This document shows, piece by piece, positions 44,822 to 52,658 of a stretch of 64,000 bases of DNA. The number at the start of each line of letters is the position of its first letter. Position 1 is the first letter of the stretch. This DNA comes from Kutzneria chonburiensis. Its GTDB lineage: Bacteria > Actinomycetota > Actinomycetes > Mycobacteriales > Pseudonocardiaceae. The stretch covers positions 558,001 to 622,000 of the forward strand of contig NZ_CP097263.1 in NCBI RefSeq assembly GCF_028622115.1, given 5' to 3'. The translations under genes were made by a program, and so were the position numbers. The notes beneath the pieces are model-generated. The model made no database searches and was not told the DNA's origin. It was given only the letters and a program-made list of their open reading frames with translations.

Positions 44822-46279
44822 ATGACAGCAGCCAGTGCCGCCGGGACGGCGACGCCACAGGTGAGCCTCGTTCCCGCCAGAATGGACCGGTTGCCGTGGA
44901 CCCGGTTCCACTGGTCGATCGTGATCGGCCTGGGCGTCTCGTGGATCCTGGACGGCCTCGAGATCCAGATCGTGTCCGCGGGCGGCTTCGAGCAGACCCT
45001 GCAGATGACCACGTCCGAGGTCGCCCTCACCGGCACCATCTACCTGATCGGGCAGGTGGTCGGCGCGCTCTACTTCGGCCGGCTGACCGACAAGATCGGC
45101 CGGAAACGGCTGTTCATCCTGACGCTGGCGATCTACCTGCTGGCCAGCGGCCTGGCCGGGTTCTCGTTCAGCGTGTGGTTCCTGTGGATCTTCCGCTTCA
45201 TCGCCGGGCTGGGCATCGGCGGCGAGTACACCGCCATCAACTCGGCCATCGACGAGCTGATCCCGTCCCGCTATCGGGGCCGCGTCGACATCGCCGTCAA
45301 CGGCACCTACTGGGGCGGCGCGATGATCGGCGCCACCGCCAACCTGTGGCTGCTCGACCCGAACGTGATCGCGGTGGACTGGGGCTGGCGCATCGGCTTC
45401 TTCATCGGCCCGGTGCTCGGCCTGATCATCATCTACCTGCGCCGGCACATCCCGGAGAGCCCGCGGTGGCTGATGACGCACGGCAAGCTGGCCGAGGCCG
45501 AGCGCACCGTCGACGAGATCGAGGCCGGCGTGCGGCGCGAGGGCGTGACCCTGAGCGAGGTGCCGCCGGAGAAGGCGATGTCCATCGTGGAGGCGCCGCG
45601 GCTGGGCTTCCGCACCGTGTCGGGCATCTTCCTCAAGAAGTACCCGAAACGCTCGTTCCTCGGCTTCTCGATGATGGTCACCCAGTCGTTCCTGTACAAC
45701 GCCATCTTCTTCACGTATTCCTTGGTGTTGCAGAACTTCTACCACATCAGCAAGGCCGACACCTCGGTGTACTTCTTCCCGTTCGCGGTGGGCAACCTGC
45801 TCGGCCCGCTGATCCTCGGGCCGTTCTTCGACACCATCGGCCGGCGGAAGATGATCCTCGGCACGTACGGCTTCGCCGGGCTGGTGCTGGCCATCTCGGC
45901 CGCGCTGTTCCAGGCCGGCACGTTGAACGCCACCACCCACACGATCTTCTGGTGTGTGTCGTTCTTCTTCGCCTCGGCCGGTGCGTCGTCGGCCTATCTG
46001 ACGGTCAGCGAGATCTTCCCGCTGGAGCTGCGGGGGCAGGCGATCTCCTACTTCTTCGCCATCTCCCAGGCCGCCGGTGCGACCGCGCCGGCCGTGTTCG
46101 GCGTGCTGATCGGCGACGGCACCACCCGCGGTCCGCTGACCATCGGCTACTTCGTCGGCGCCGGCATCATGATCGCCGGCGGTCTGATCGCCTGGTTCTG
46201 CGGCGTCAACGCCGAGGGACAATCCCTTGAGGACGTGGCCGATCCGCTGTCCAAGGCGCCCGCGGCCGCGGCCGGTTAG
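44822..46279 (+). CDS. MFS metabolite transporter (sugar/AAHS-type)
   Basis: 485 residues with about 12 helices and the classic signature loop GRLTDKIGRKRLFILTLAIYLLASGL. FRFIAGLGIGGEYTAINSAIDELIPSRYRGRVD and PESPRWLMTHGKLAEAERTVDEIE follow, placing it among proton-linked uptake systems for sugars or organic acids, unlike the MFS_3 exporters elsewhere here. The start ATG 44822 is preceded by GGGGAG. The adjacent structured gap may regulate it. Substrate unknown. Confidence 0.9.
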   Translation: MTAASAAGTATPQVSLVPARMDRLPWTRFHWSIVIGLGVSWILDGLEIQIVSAGGFEQTLQMTTSEVALTGTIYLIGQVVGALYFGRLTDKIGRKRLFILTLAIYLLASGLAGFSFSVWFLWIFRFIAGLGIGGEYTAINSAIDELIPSRYRGRVDIAVNGTYWGGAMIGATANLWLLDPNVIAVDWGWRIGFFIGPVLGLIIIYLRRHIPESPRWLMTHGKLAEAERTVDEIEAGVRREGVTLSEVPPEKAMSIVEAPRLGFRTVSGIFLKKYPKRSFLGFSMMVTQSFLYNAIFFTYSLVLQNFYHISKADTSVYFFPFAVGNLLGPLILGPFFDTIGRRKMILGTYGFAGLVLAISAALFQAGTLNATTHTIFWCVSFFFASAGASSAYLTVSEIFPLELRGQAISYFFAISQAAGATAPAVFGVLIGDGTTRGPLTIGYFVGAGIMIAGGLIAWFCGVNAEGQSLEDVADPLSKAPAAAAG

Positions 46280-46305
46280 TATCCGCGACGACGAGGAGGT
46301 AAGCC

Positions 46306-46848
46306 GTGGCTGATGTCATCGTCGTGGGCGTGAGTGTCCGTAGTGGATCGCCCACCGCGCTGCGCTGGGCCGCCGACGAGGCTCGTCGTCGGCGGTGCGG
46401 CCTGGTCGCCGTCCGTGCCTGGCGGGCCCCTCGGCCGCCGGCCGCCCCCGGTGGGCATCCGCCCGCCGTCAGCCGTGACGTCGACGCCGCTTTCGCCGAC
46501 AGCGAGGAGAAGCTCCGCGCCGATGTCGCCGCCGCGCTGGGCGACGAGGCCAAGGTCGAGTGCCGGCTGGTCAAGGGCACGCCCGTTTCGGTGCTGCTGA
46601 AGGAAAGCGAGGGCGCCGTCATGCTGGTCCTCGACGCCCCTCGGCGCACCGACATCAAGGCCAACACCCTGTTGGCCCATCGGCTCATGTACCACGTCGG
46701 TTGCCCCGTCGTGGTCATGCCGCCCGCGCTCACCCTGCCCGGTCCCGGCCCGGCCGCCCGGCTCGGCAAGCAGGTCGGCACCCGGTTGGCCAAGGCCGCC
46801 GCGTCCGCCGGCCGTCCCGGTATCAGAATTCCGCGCCAGGCCGACTGA
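46306..46848 (+). CDS. universal stress protein-like (UspA domain) lacking the ATP motif
   Basis: 180 residues. It begins MADVIVVGVSVRSGSPTALRWAADEARRR, the usual UspA first strand and helix, and ends with YHVGCPVVVMP. The expected G-x2-G-x9-G-S/T nucleotide loop is replaced by DAPRRTDIKANTLLAH, so it probably does not bind ATP. A C-terminal extension of ~40 residues is Ala/Gly-rich and basic. GAGGAGG precedes the GTG start. It could be co-transcribed with the MFS gene 26 bases upstream. Confidence 0.8.
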   Translation: MADVIVVGVSVRSGSPTALRWAADEARRRRCGLVAVRAWRAPRPPAAPGGHPPAVSRDVDAAFADSEEKLRADVAAALGDEAKVECRLVKGTPVSVLLKESEGAVMLVLDAPRRTDIKANTLLAHRLMYHVGCPVVVMPPALTLPGPGPAARLGKQVGTRLAKAAASAGRPGIRIPRQAD

Positions 46849-47950
46849 GCACCGTTTGCCGAAGGTCCGAGCCCACGGGCTCGGGCCTTTTCGGCGTCCG
46901 GCCCGTGATCGCGATCGCCGCACCGATCAGCACGATTCCCGCCCACTGCCCCGCCGACAGTTCCTCGTGCAGCGCCACCGCCGCGATCACCGCCGCCGCG
47001 GCCGGCTCCAGCAGCGTGATCGTCACCGCCGCAGCCGCCCCGATGTGCTTGATCCCCCGGGCGAACAGCCAGTACGACAGGCCGGTAGTCACCACGCCCA
47101 GATACCCCACCCCAGCAATCCCTTGCACCGTAAGCAGTTCCGCCGTCGCCGTCGTCACGATGACCGGTGTCATCAGCACCGCCCCCAGCGCCAGAATCCC
47201 CGTCAGCGCCGTCGCTTCATCGTGCCGCTTGGTCAGCGCTTGAATGGACACCGCCTGCAGGCTGAAAAACGCCGCCGCCAGCACCGACAGTCCCAGCCCC
47301 ACCAGCGAGAACGTCACCGCTTTGGTCAGCGCCAGCAGACAGAGCCCACCCACCGCCACCGCCGTCCCGACCATCCACCCCGCACTCGGCACCCGCCGCT
47401 CGGTGATCGCGGTCCAGAGCCCCGTGAACACCGGCGACAGTCCGATGCCCACCGCCGTGCTCACCGCCACCCCCGCACTCCCGATCGCCCCGAAATAGGC
47501 AACCTGAAAGCCCGCGATCCCCACCGCCCCACCCACCAGCGGCCCCACATCCGCCCGCGTCCACGAGCCCGCCCGCCGCACCCCAGGCCCCAGCCGCCCT
47601 CTGACCCCACCCGCCGACGCCAGTGCATCGGCGCGTATCCGAGAGCGGGTCCGCCACAACCCGCGCCGCGACCGGCCGCTGGTCGAACCCGCCGACGCCA
47701 GTGCGTCTGTGCCCGCCTGCCCCGCCTCGGCCACGCCCACTGACTCCAGCCCATCCGCCCGCGTCCGCCATAACCCGCGTAGCGGCCGGCCTCTCGCCAC
47801 GACGACCAACACCAGCGCGCCGACCGCCAGCCGAATGCCGCCCGCCGCGATGCGGTCGCCGGTGTTGAACAGCGCCGCGACCGGCCCCAGCGTGCCCCAC
47901 AACAATGCTCCGGCGACCGCGCTGGCCGTTGCTTTCCCGCCGCTACCCAT
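46823..47950 (-). CDS. EamA/DMT-family exporter with internal repeat insertion
   Basis: 375 residues; the family norm is about 300. The ten-helix DMT pattern is visible: SAVAGALLWGTLGPVAALF at the start and GITLLEPAAAAVIAAVALHEELSAGQWAGIVLIGAAI at the end. Between helices 2 and 3 lies an extra ~75-residue stretch rich in Arg/Ala/Gly in which RGLWRTR and DALASAG each occur twice, so it looks like expanded repeats. The start ATG 47950 faces the GntR gene. The end overlaps the universal stress gene by 26 bases and contains its terminator hairpin. It probably exports a metabolite and is regulated by the divergent GntR protein. Confidence 0.85.
   Translation of the reverse strand: MGSGGKATASAVAGALLWGTLGPVAALFNTGDRIAAGGIRLAVGALVLVVVARGRPLRGLWRTRADGLESVGVAEAGQAGTDALASAGSTSGRSRRGLWRTRSRIRADALASAGGVRGRLGPGVRRAGSWTRADVGPLVGGAVGIAGFQVAYFGAIGSAGVAVSTAVGIGLSPVFTGLWTAITERRVPSAGWMVGTAVAVGGLCLLALTKAVTFSLVGLGLSVLAAAFFSLQAVSIQALTKRHDEATALTGILALGAVLMTPVIVTTATAELLTVQGIAGVGYLGVVTTGLSYWLFARGIKHIGAAAAVTITLLEPAAAAVIAAVALHEELSAGQWAGIVLIGAAIAITGRTPKRPEPVGSDLRQTVLSRPGAEF
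46862..46891 (+). terminator. terminator after the universal stress protein gene
   Basis: AAGGTCCGAGCC (46862-46873) pairs with GGCTCGGGCCTT (46878-46889) over 12 bp with one G-T pair and a CACG loop, followed by TT. It starts 13 bases after the stop of the stress protein gene. It lies inside the last codons of the EamA gene on the other strand. Confidence 0.75.
47560..47790 (-). repeat. imperfect repeats inside the EamA coding region
   Basis: On the plus strand ACCCGCCGACGCCAGTGC occurs at about 47608 and again at about 47691, and CATCCGCCCGCGTCC occurs near 47548 and 47754. GTCCGCCACAACCCGCG and GTCCGCCATAACCCGCG are also nearly identical. The repeats encode the extra segment that breaks the EamA domain. 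Confidence 0.6.
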
Positions 47951-47967
47951 GCCGCGACGGTAATACG

Positions 47968-48004
47968 GTATGACAGTCATACGCAACGGTCTGACCGCTA
48001 TACT
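47968..48004. promoter_or_regulatory. GntR operator and leaderless promoter
   Basis: GTATGAC-a-GTCATAC (47968-47982) is a perfect 7+1+7 palindrome in the 62-base divergent region of the EamA and GntR genes. TATACT (47999-48004) is a good -10 box eight bases before the GTG start of GntR (48013), so the mRNA is leaderless and the operator lies in its -35 area. On the other strand the operator lies between likely promoter boxes of the EamA gene. Confidence 0.75.
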
Positions 48005-48012
48005 CACACGCT

Positions 48013-48651
48013 GTGACGGCGCTTCAGACGACCAGCACGCGGGATGCCCTGGTCGCGGAGGTACGCAGGCTGATCCTCAGCGGGGAGCTGCCTCCGGGTG
48101 CGAGCCTGACCGAGACGATGCTGGCTTCGCGGTTCGGGGTGGCCCGGCCGACGATCCGGTCGGCGCTGCAAGAGCTGGTGGCGCGGAATCTGGCGCAGCG
48201 GGCCAACGGGCGGTCGCTGATCGTGCCGGTGCTGACCGAGGCCGATATCAAGGACCTGTTCCTGATCCGCACGCCGCTGGAGCTGGAAGCGGTGCGGGTG
48301 ATCGTCGAATCGGGGACGTCGCTGGCCCGGCCGGAGCGCATCCTGGCCGAGATGGACGCGCTGGCCGCCGATGCGAGTTGGGCGGACCGGGTGGAGATCC
48401 ACACGGAGTTCCACATCGCGCTGGTCGAGCTGGCGGGAAGTCCGCGCCTGAATCGGATCTACCCGGCGCTCCAGGAGGAGATGCAGCTCTGCCTGGCGCA
48501 GCTGCACAACTTCTACCCGGGCGGCACCAACCTGGCCGACGAACACCGCCGCCTGCTGGCCGCTATCGGGTCCGGCGATGTGGCGGTGGCGCAGGCCGAG
48601 ATGCGCGAACACCTGTCCACGGCGGTCCGCCACCTGGCGGTCGGCCGCTGA
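48013..48651 (+). CDS. GntR-family regulator (FadR/FCD type)
   Basis: 212 residues: winged helix at ~10-75 (LVAEVRRLILSGELPPGASLTETMLASRFGVARPTIRSALQELV) and an all-helical FCD ligand domain with metal-type residues in EIHTEFHIALVELAGSPRL, DEHRRLLAAIGSGD and EMREHLSTAVRHL. It faces the EamA exporter across a perfect palindrome. It most likely represses both genes, releasing them when an organic acid or similar ligand is bound. Confidence 0.93.
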   Translation: MTALQTTSTRDALVAEVRRLILSGELPPGASLTETMLASRFGVARPTIRSALQELVARNLAQRANGRSLIVPVLTEADIKDLFLIRTPLELEAVRVIVESGTSLARPERILAEMDALAADASWADRVEIHTEFHIALVELAGSPRLNRIYPALQEEMQLCLAQLHNFYPGGTNLADEHRRLLAAIGSGDVAVAQAEMREHLSTAVRHLAVGR

Positions 48652-48694
48652 GCGTCCTGCCCGTAAATCGGTTGCCCCGGTTCGGCCACTTCTG

Positions 48695-48787
48695 CTCAAC
48701 TCCTGGCGTACCCGATCAGGGAGTTGAGATGCGAGCAGCTGTCATGTCTACCGCAGATGGAATGCACCCCCTTCTGAAGGACATGAC
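48695..48787 (+). promoter_or_regulatory. two-hairpin leader of the ribosomal protection gene
   Basis: Hairpin 1: CTCAACTCC (48695-48703) with GGAGTTGAG (48720-48728). Its right arm contains the AGGGAG ribosome site of the leader ORF. Hairpin 2: GTCATGTC (48741-48748) with GACATGAC (48780-48787). Its right arm touches the GAAGGA ribosome site (48776-48781) of the resistance gene. The layout resembles attenuators in which a stalled ribosome on a leader ORF frees a downstream start. Confidence 0.55.
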
Positions 48788-48839
48788 GCTGTATGCCCGT
48801 GCTCAATCTGGGAATTCTCGCGCACGTCGACGCCGGTAA
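48729..48839 (+). CDS. putative 36-residue leader peptide overlapping the ribosomal protection gene
   Basis: The ATG at 48729 sits directly after hairpin 1 and five bases after an AGGGAG ribosome site. The frame starts MRAAVMSTADGMHPLLKD, continues through the start of the GTPase gene (48793) in another frame, and ends at TAA 48837-48839 after an Arg-rich tail. Overlapping translation would be coupled to the resistance gene. It has no homology I can name, so it may be a chance frame, but the hairpins flank it neatly. Confidence 0.45.
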   Translation: MRAAVMSTADGMHPLLKDMTLYARAQSGNSRARRRR

Positions 48840-50751
48840 GACCAGCCTGACCGAGCGGCTGCTGTTCGCCGCCGGGATCATCGACGAGATCGGCCGCGTG
48901 GACGACGGCAACACGCAGACCGATTCGATGGCGCTGGAACGCCGTCGAGGTATCACGATCAAGTCGGCGGTGGTGTCATTCACCATGGCTGACCGAACCG
49001 TCAACCTCATCGACACGCCCGGTCACCCGGATTTCATCGCCGAGGTGGAACGGGTGCTGGGTGTGCTCGACGGCGCGGTGCTGGTCGTGTCGGCAGTGGA
49101 AGGCGTGCAGGCGCAGACCCGAATCCTGATGCGGGTGCTGCAAAGGCTGCGGATTCCGACGCTCATCTTCGTGAACAAGGTCGACCGCGGCGGCGCCCGA
49201 TACGACGGGCTGCTGACCGACATCGCGGCCAAACTGTCACCGTCGATCGTGCCCATGGGATCGGTGATGGACATCGGCGCCCGGGCTGCCCGGGCCGTTC
49301 CGTTCGGTGTCGACGACGTCGATTTCGTGGAACGACTGGTCGAGCTGGACGACGAGTTGACGGCCGCCTATCTGTCCTCTTCGGACATTCCCTACGGCCG
49401 AGCATTGTCCACATTGGCCGCACGATCACGGTGTGGACTCGTGCATCCGGTGTTCTTCGGCTCGGCGATCACCGGTGCCGGCATCGACGCGTTGACCGAG
49501 GGCATCACGTCGTTCCTGCCGGTGGCCTCCGAGGACGCCGACGCGCCGGTGTCGGGCACGGTGTTCAAGGTCGAGCGCGGTCCGGCCGGCGAGAAGATCG
49601 CCTACGTGCGCATGCACGCCGGCACGCTGCGGGTCCGCGACCGGTTGCCCGACGGCGACGACAAGGTGACCGGCATCGCCGTCTTCGCCGACGGCGCAAG
49701 CGTTTTACAACCGGCCGTGACCGCCGGCCGGATCGCCAAGGTGTGGGGGCTCAACGGCATTCGCATCGGCGATGTCATTGGTTCGCCGACCGTGGCGGCC
49801 GAGCATTACTTCTCGCCGCCGACGCTGGAGACCGTCGTTCTGCCGGCGCGTTCGGGGGAGCGCGGCACGCTGCGCGCCGCCCTCGATCAGCTGGCCGAAC
49901 AGGATCCGCTGATCGACGTTCGGCAGGACGAAATCCGTCGCGAGATCACGGTTTCCCTCTACGGCGAGGTCCAGAAGGAGGTCATTCAGGCCACGCTCGC
50001 CGAGGAGTTCGGCCTCGACGTCTCGTTCCGGGAGACCACCACCATCAACGTCGAACGCGTGGTCGGCGCCGGCGCCGCGGTCGAGATCATCCACGTGGCG
50101 CCCAATCCTTTCCTTGCCACCGTGGGACTTCGCATCGAGCCCGGCCCCGTCGACAGTGGCGTGCGGTACCGATTGGACGTCGAACTCGGGTCGATGCCCT
50201 ATGCCTTCATGAAGACCGTCGAGGACAGTGTTCGTGAGACTCTCTCGCAGGGGCTGTACGGTTGGCGGGTCATCGACTGTGTCGTCACGATGACTCAGTC
50301 CGGCTATTCGCCGCGGCAGAGTCATATGCACCAGAAGTTCGACAAGTCCATGTCCAGCACCGGCGCCGACTTTCGCGGCCTCACGCCACTGGTCCTGATG
50401 TCCGCGTTGGCCAGCGCCGGAACGAGGGTGCACGAGCCCATTCACCGCTACCAGTTGGAGATTCCCGCCGAATCCTTCGCCGCCGTGCTGCCCGTGCTCG
50501 TGCAACTGCGCGCCGCGCCTTTGACGTCGTCCATCAGCGGCCGGACCCACGTTCTGAACGGCGACATTCCGGCGGCCGCCGTGCATGGTCTCGAACGGCG
50601 GCTGCCGTCACTGACCAGTGGCGAGGGTGTGCTCGAGGCCGCGTTCGACCACTACCGCCCCATTCCCGGCGCTGCCCCGAACCGGGCCCGCTGGGACCAC
50701 AATCCGTTGAGCCGCAAGGAATACCTGCTGCATGTGCTACGCCGGGTGTGA
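48793..50751 (+). CDS. TetM/OtrA-type ribosomal protection GTPase
   Basis: 652 residues. The EF-G-like GTPase has G1 LGILAHVDAGKTSLTE at the N-terminus, switch motifs RRRGITIKSAVVSF, G3 DTPGHPDF and G4 NKVDR. Domains II-V follow, including the characteristic C-terminal region YSPRQSHMHQKF and ADFRGLTPLVLMSAL. Proteins of this group release tetracycline from the ribosome, and OtrA-like ones protect producers. It is not a housekeeping EF-G, since the length and domain IV loops fit the resistance group. The leader ORF and hairpins upstream suggest inducible expression. A tetracycline role is inferred by family. Confidence 0.9.
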   Translation: MPVLNLGILAHVDAGKTSLTERLLFAAGIIDEIGRVDDGNTQTDSMALERRRGITIKSAVVSFTMADRTVNLIDTPGHPDFIAEVERVLGVLDGAVLVVSAVEGVQAQTRILMRVLQRLRIPTLIFVNKVDRGGARYDGLLTDIAAKLSPSIVPMGSVMDIGARAARAVPFGVDDVDFVERLVELDDELTAAYLSSSDIPYGRALSTLAARSRCGLVHPVFFGSAITGAGIDALTEGITSFLPVASEDADAPVSGTVFKVERGPAGEKIAYVRMHAGTLRVRDRLPDGDDKVTGIAVFADGASVLQPAVTAGRIAKVWGLNGIRIGDVIGSPTVAAEHYFSPPTLETVVLPARSGERGTLRAALDQLAEQDPLIDVRQDEIRREITVSLYGEVQKEVIQATLAEEFGLDVSFRETTTINVERVVGAGAAVEIIHVAPNPFLATVGLRIEPGPVDSGVRYRLDVELGSMPYAFMKTVEDSVRETLSQGLYGWRVIDCVVTMTQSGYSPRQSHMHQKFDKSMSSTGADFRGLTPLVLMSALASAGTRVHEPIHRYQLEIPAESFAAVLPVLVQLRAAPLTSSISGRTHVLNGDIPAAAVHGLERRLPSLTSGEGVLEAAFDHYRPIPGAAPNRARWDHNPLSRKEYLLHVLRRV

Positions 50752-50753
50752 GC

Positions 50754-50933
50754 TCAGCGGCGGCGGGCCATCACCCAGGCGATATTGGCCACCGTGATCG
50801 CGGACAACGCCGCCAGCAGGACGCCGGCCCAGGTCATGCCCAGGTGGAAGGAGGCAACCGTCGCCGCCAGGCAGAGCGTCAGTCCCAGCGCCGCCAGCCA
50901 CAGCCGCATGCTGCCCGATCCCATCTTGATCAT
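50754..50933 (-). CDS. small membrane protein (59 residues), unknown
   Basis: MIKMGSGSMRLWLAALGLTL followed by a second helix (WAGVLLAALSAITVANIAWVMARRR): two hydrophobic segments with a basic C-terminal end, typical of small actinobacterial membrane proteins. No recognised domain. The ribosome site is weak. The start could also be a later Met (50924 or 50909). It is convergent with the ribosomal protection gene, whose stop lies two bases away. Confidence is moderate because of its length. Confidence 0.5.
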   Translation of the reverse strand: MIKMGSGSMRLWLAALGLTLCLAATVASFHLGMTWAGVLLAALSAITVANIAWVMARRR

Positions 50934-50950
50934 TGGCCCGTTTCGAGCAC

Positions 50951-51051
50951 CCCCCGATCTCCATCCAACCAGATCAACCTGGCAGTGGGGCCGATGGCCG
51001 ATCGGGGGTGATCTTGGTCGAGTCGATTGTCGGGGCGGCGTGGTTGGATGG
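50951..51051. repeat. two crossing inverted repeats in a 150-base gap
   Basis: CCCCCGATC (50951-50959) pairs with GATCGGGGG (51000-51008), and CCATCCAACCA (50961-50971) pairs with TGGTTGGATGG (51041-51051). Both are perfect (9 and 11 bp) and they cross, so either one hairpin or the other, or a pseudoknot, can form. The gap separates the small membrane protein from the nitroreductase gene. It could be a structured RNA, a 5' leader, or the remnant of a mobile element. Confidence 0.5.
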
Positions 51052-51083
51052 AAGACGGGGGCTGCATTTTCAGGGGGCGAAGG

Positions 51084-51497
51084 ATGAGCGAGATCAAGCG
51101 GCGGCTGGTGACGTGGTTCCAGCGCAGCATCGCGAACCCGGTGCTGGTGCGGATGCCGGGACGCACGGTGCTGGAGACGAGCGGCCGCAAGTCGGGGCAG
51201 AAGCGCCGGACGCCGATCGGCGGCCGGCGGGTGGGCGACGACTTCTGGCTGGTGTCGGAGTACGGCGAGAAGTCGCAGTACGTGCGCAACATCAAGGCGG
51301 ACCCGAGGGTGCGGGTACGCATCAAGGGGCGCTGGCGGACGGGCATCGCGTACCTGATGCCGGAGGACGACGCGAAGGCCCGACTGCGTGGGCTGCCGGT
51401 GGTGAACAGCGCGGGCGTAAGGATGCTGGGCACGAACCTGCTGACGATCCGCGTCGAGCTGACGAATCACACTGCGGGCGGCCGCGCGACGTCGTAG
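51084..51497 (+). CDS. deazaflavin (F420)-dependent nitroreductase family protein
   Basis: 137 residues, normal for the Ddn-like split-barrel. The sequence LVTWFQRSIANPVLVRMPGRTVLETSGRKSGQKRRTPIGGRRVGDDFWLVSEYGEKSQYVRNIKADPRVRVRI contains the family core: LETxGRKSG, RRTPI and WLVSxYG. It reduces quinones or nitro compounds with F420H2. The start is ATG 51084, with AGGGGG about nine bases upstream. The 3' end overlaps the SUFU-domain gene on the other strand by 31 bases. Confidence 0.92.
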   Translation: MSEIKRRLVTWFQRSIANPVLVRMPGRTVLETSGRKSGQKRRTPIGGRRVGDDFWLVSEYGEKSQYVRNIKADPRVRVRIKGRWRTGIAYLMPEDDAKARLRGLPVVNSAGVRMLGTNLLTIRVELTNHTAGGRATS

Positions 51498-52021
51498 CAG
51501 TCCCAGTCGAGCCGGATGAACGGGTCGAGCCCGTGTTCCCGGATGTACTGCCGCTCGACGTCGTGGATGGGGAACAGGCCGGCGATGCTCACCGGCCGCT
51601 CCTCGCCGACGTCGATGTCGGTGTAGTCGGCCGGATCGAGCACAGCCGGCGGCCCGACGACGAAGGCGGTCATGGTCGACTCGGGGGAGATCGGCTCACC
51701 GAAGTTGATGGTGTCGCCGTAGCAGAACGGGCAGCTGCCGCGGAGGGTCTGGGCCACGTTGCCGGCGACGATCGCCCACGCCGGGTCCTCGGACCGCACG
51801 CTGATGCACAGCTCGGGCTTGCTGAGCGGCCACTCCTCGTGCTCGGCCAGGGAAAGGCCGTAGGTGAGGCCGGTGATCAGGCCCTCGGGCAGGCCCCGAT
51901 AGACGATCGAGGTCACGGCGGGCAGACCGGGCTTGGTCGAGTCCCAGATCTTGTACTCCGCCTCGACGCCGCCGGACAGGGCGTCCAGGTGGGCCAGGTA
52001 CCTATCGACACGGCTGGTCAC
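51467..52021 (-). CDS. suppressor-of-fused (SUFU) domain protein
   Basis: 184 residues from GTG 52021 (VTSRVDRYLAHLDALSGG). The SUFU pattern is YKIWDSTKPGLPAVTSIVYRGLPEGLITGLTYGLSLAEHEEW, with SKPELCISVRSEDPAWA and a conserved SCPFCYGDTINFGEPISPES. In animals the domain binds Gli factors. In bacteria its role is unknown, though it is common in actinomycetes and toxin-immunity settings. It follows the TetR gene with a 4-base overlap (GTGA), so the two are co-transcribed. Confidence 0.85.
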   Translation of the reverse strand: MTSRVDRYLAHLDALSGGVEAEYKIWDSTKPGLPAVTSIVYRGLPEGLITGLTYGLSLAEHEEWPLSKPELCISVRSEDPAWAIVAGNVAQTLRGSCPFCYGDTINFGEPISPESTMTAFVVGPPAVLDPADYTDIDVGEERPVSIAGLFPIHDVERQYIREHGLDPFIRLDWDCYDVARPPAV

Positions 52022-52584
52022 GGCTGACTTCCCCTTCGGAGATGGGCGAGCAGGTCGTCGACGAGGTCCTCGGGATCGGCGTTGCCCTTGCCGTCGGCGG
52101 CGAGATGCCCGGCGGACGCGAGGTCGGCGGCGCCGTGGGCGAGCGACCGAAGCAGGGACGCGAGCCGGATCGGGTCGCCGGCGGGGAGCAGGCCGGCCTG
52201 CTGGGCTGCGGCGACGGTGTCGACGAACCGGGCCTGGGCAGCCTCGGCGGCGAGGTGCAGCTCGGTGGAGTCGACGGTCCACGGCCCGAAGATCAACCGG
52301 AATCGGGCGGGGGAGTCGAGCGCCCACCGGACGTAGCTGTGCAGGGCGTCGCGAAGCCGCTCGGCCGGTGACGAGGAGGGCTCGGGGCGGGCGGCGCGGC
52401 GTTCGAGCTCACGGGCGGCGAACGCCGCCAACAACGCCTCCTTGCTGGGGAAATGCTTGTACGGGGCGTTGTGCGACACCCCCGCCTGCCGCCCGACTTC
52501 CCGCAGCGTGACGGCCTCGACCCCGCCGGCGTCGAGCAGTCGCGCCGCGGCGTCGAGCAGCGCCTCGCGGGTCCCGGAAGCCAT
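52018..52584 (-). CDS. TetR-family transcriptional regulator
   Basis: 188 residues from MASGTREALLDAAARLLDAGG. HTH: GVEAVTLREVGRQAGVSHNAPYKHFPSKEALLAAFA, ending ~residue 60, then a ligand-binding helical part. An earlier ATG (52617) would cover the operator. It faces the SDR gene across two palindromic sites with core GTTGAC-N3-GTCAAC, so it most likely represses the SDR gene and itself. The SUFU-domain gene is the second in its operon. Confidence 0.93.
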   Translation of the reverse strand: MASGTREALLDAAARLLDAGGVEAVTLREVGRQAGVSHNAPYKHFPSKEALLAAFAARELERRAARPEPSSSPAERLRDALHSYVRWALDSPARFRLIFGPWTVDSTELHLAAEAAQARFVDTVAAAQQAGLLPAGDPIRLASLLRSLAHGAADLASAGHLAADGKGNADPEDLVDDLLAHLRRGSQP

Positions 52585-52603
52585 GGCGGCATGGTAGCCC
52601 GAG

Positions 52604-52646
52604 GTTGACGCTGTCAACGGACAGAGCTAGGTTGACGGTGTCAACC
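52604..52646. promoter_or_regulatory. two TetR operator palindromes
   Basis: GTTGAC-gct-GTCAAC (52604-52618) and GGTTGAC-ggt-GTCAACC (52630-52646) are perfect palindromes with centres 27 bases apart. The second lies directly before the SDR ribosome site and the first next to the TetR start. The repeated GTTGACNNNGTCAAC is a strong candidate for the binding site of this TetR protein. Confidence 0.8.
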
Positions 52647-52658
52647 AAGGGGGAAGTC

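Noticed and set aside
50951-51051. Terminal inverted repeats of a mobile element
   Set aside because: There is no transposase in or beside the 101-base stretch and no target-site duplication is evident, so I keep it only as an unexplained structure.
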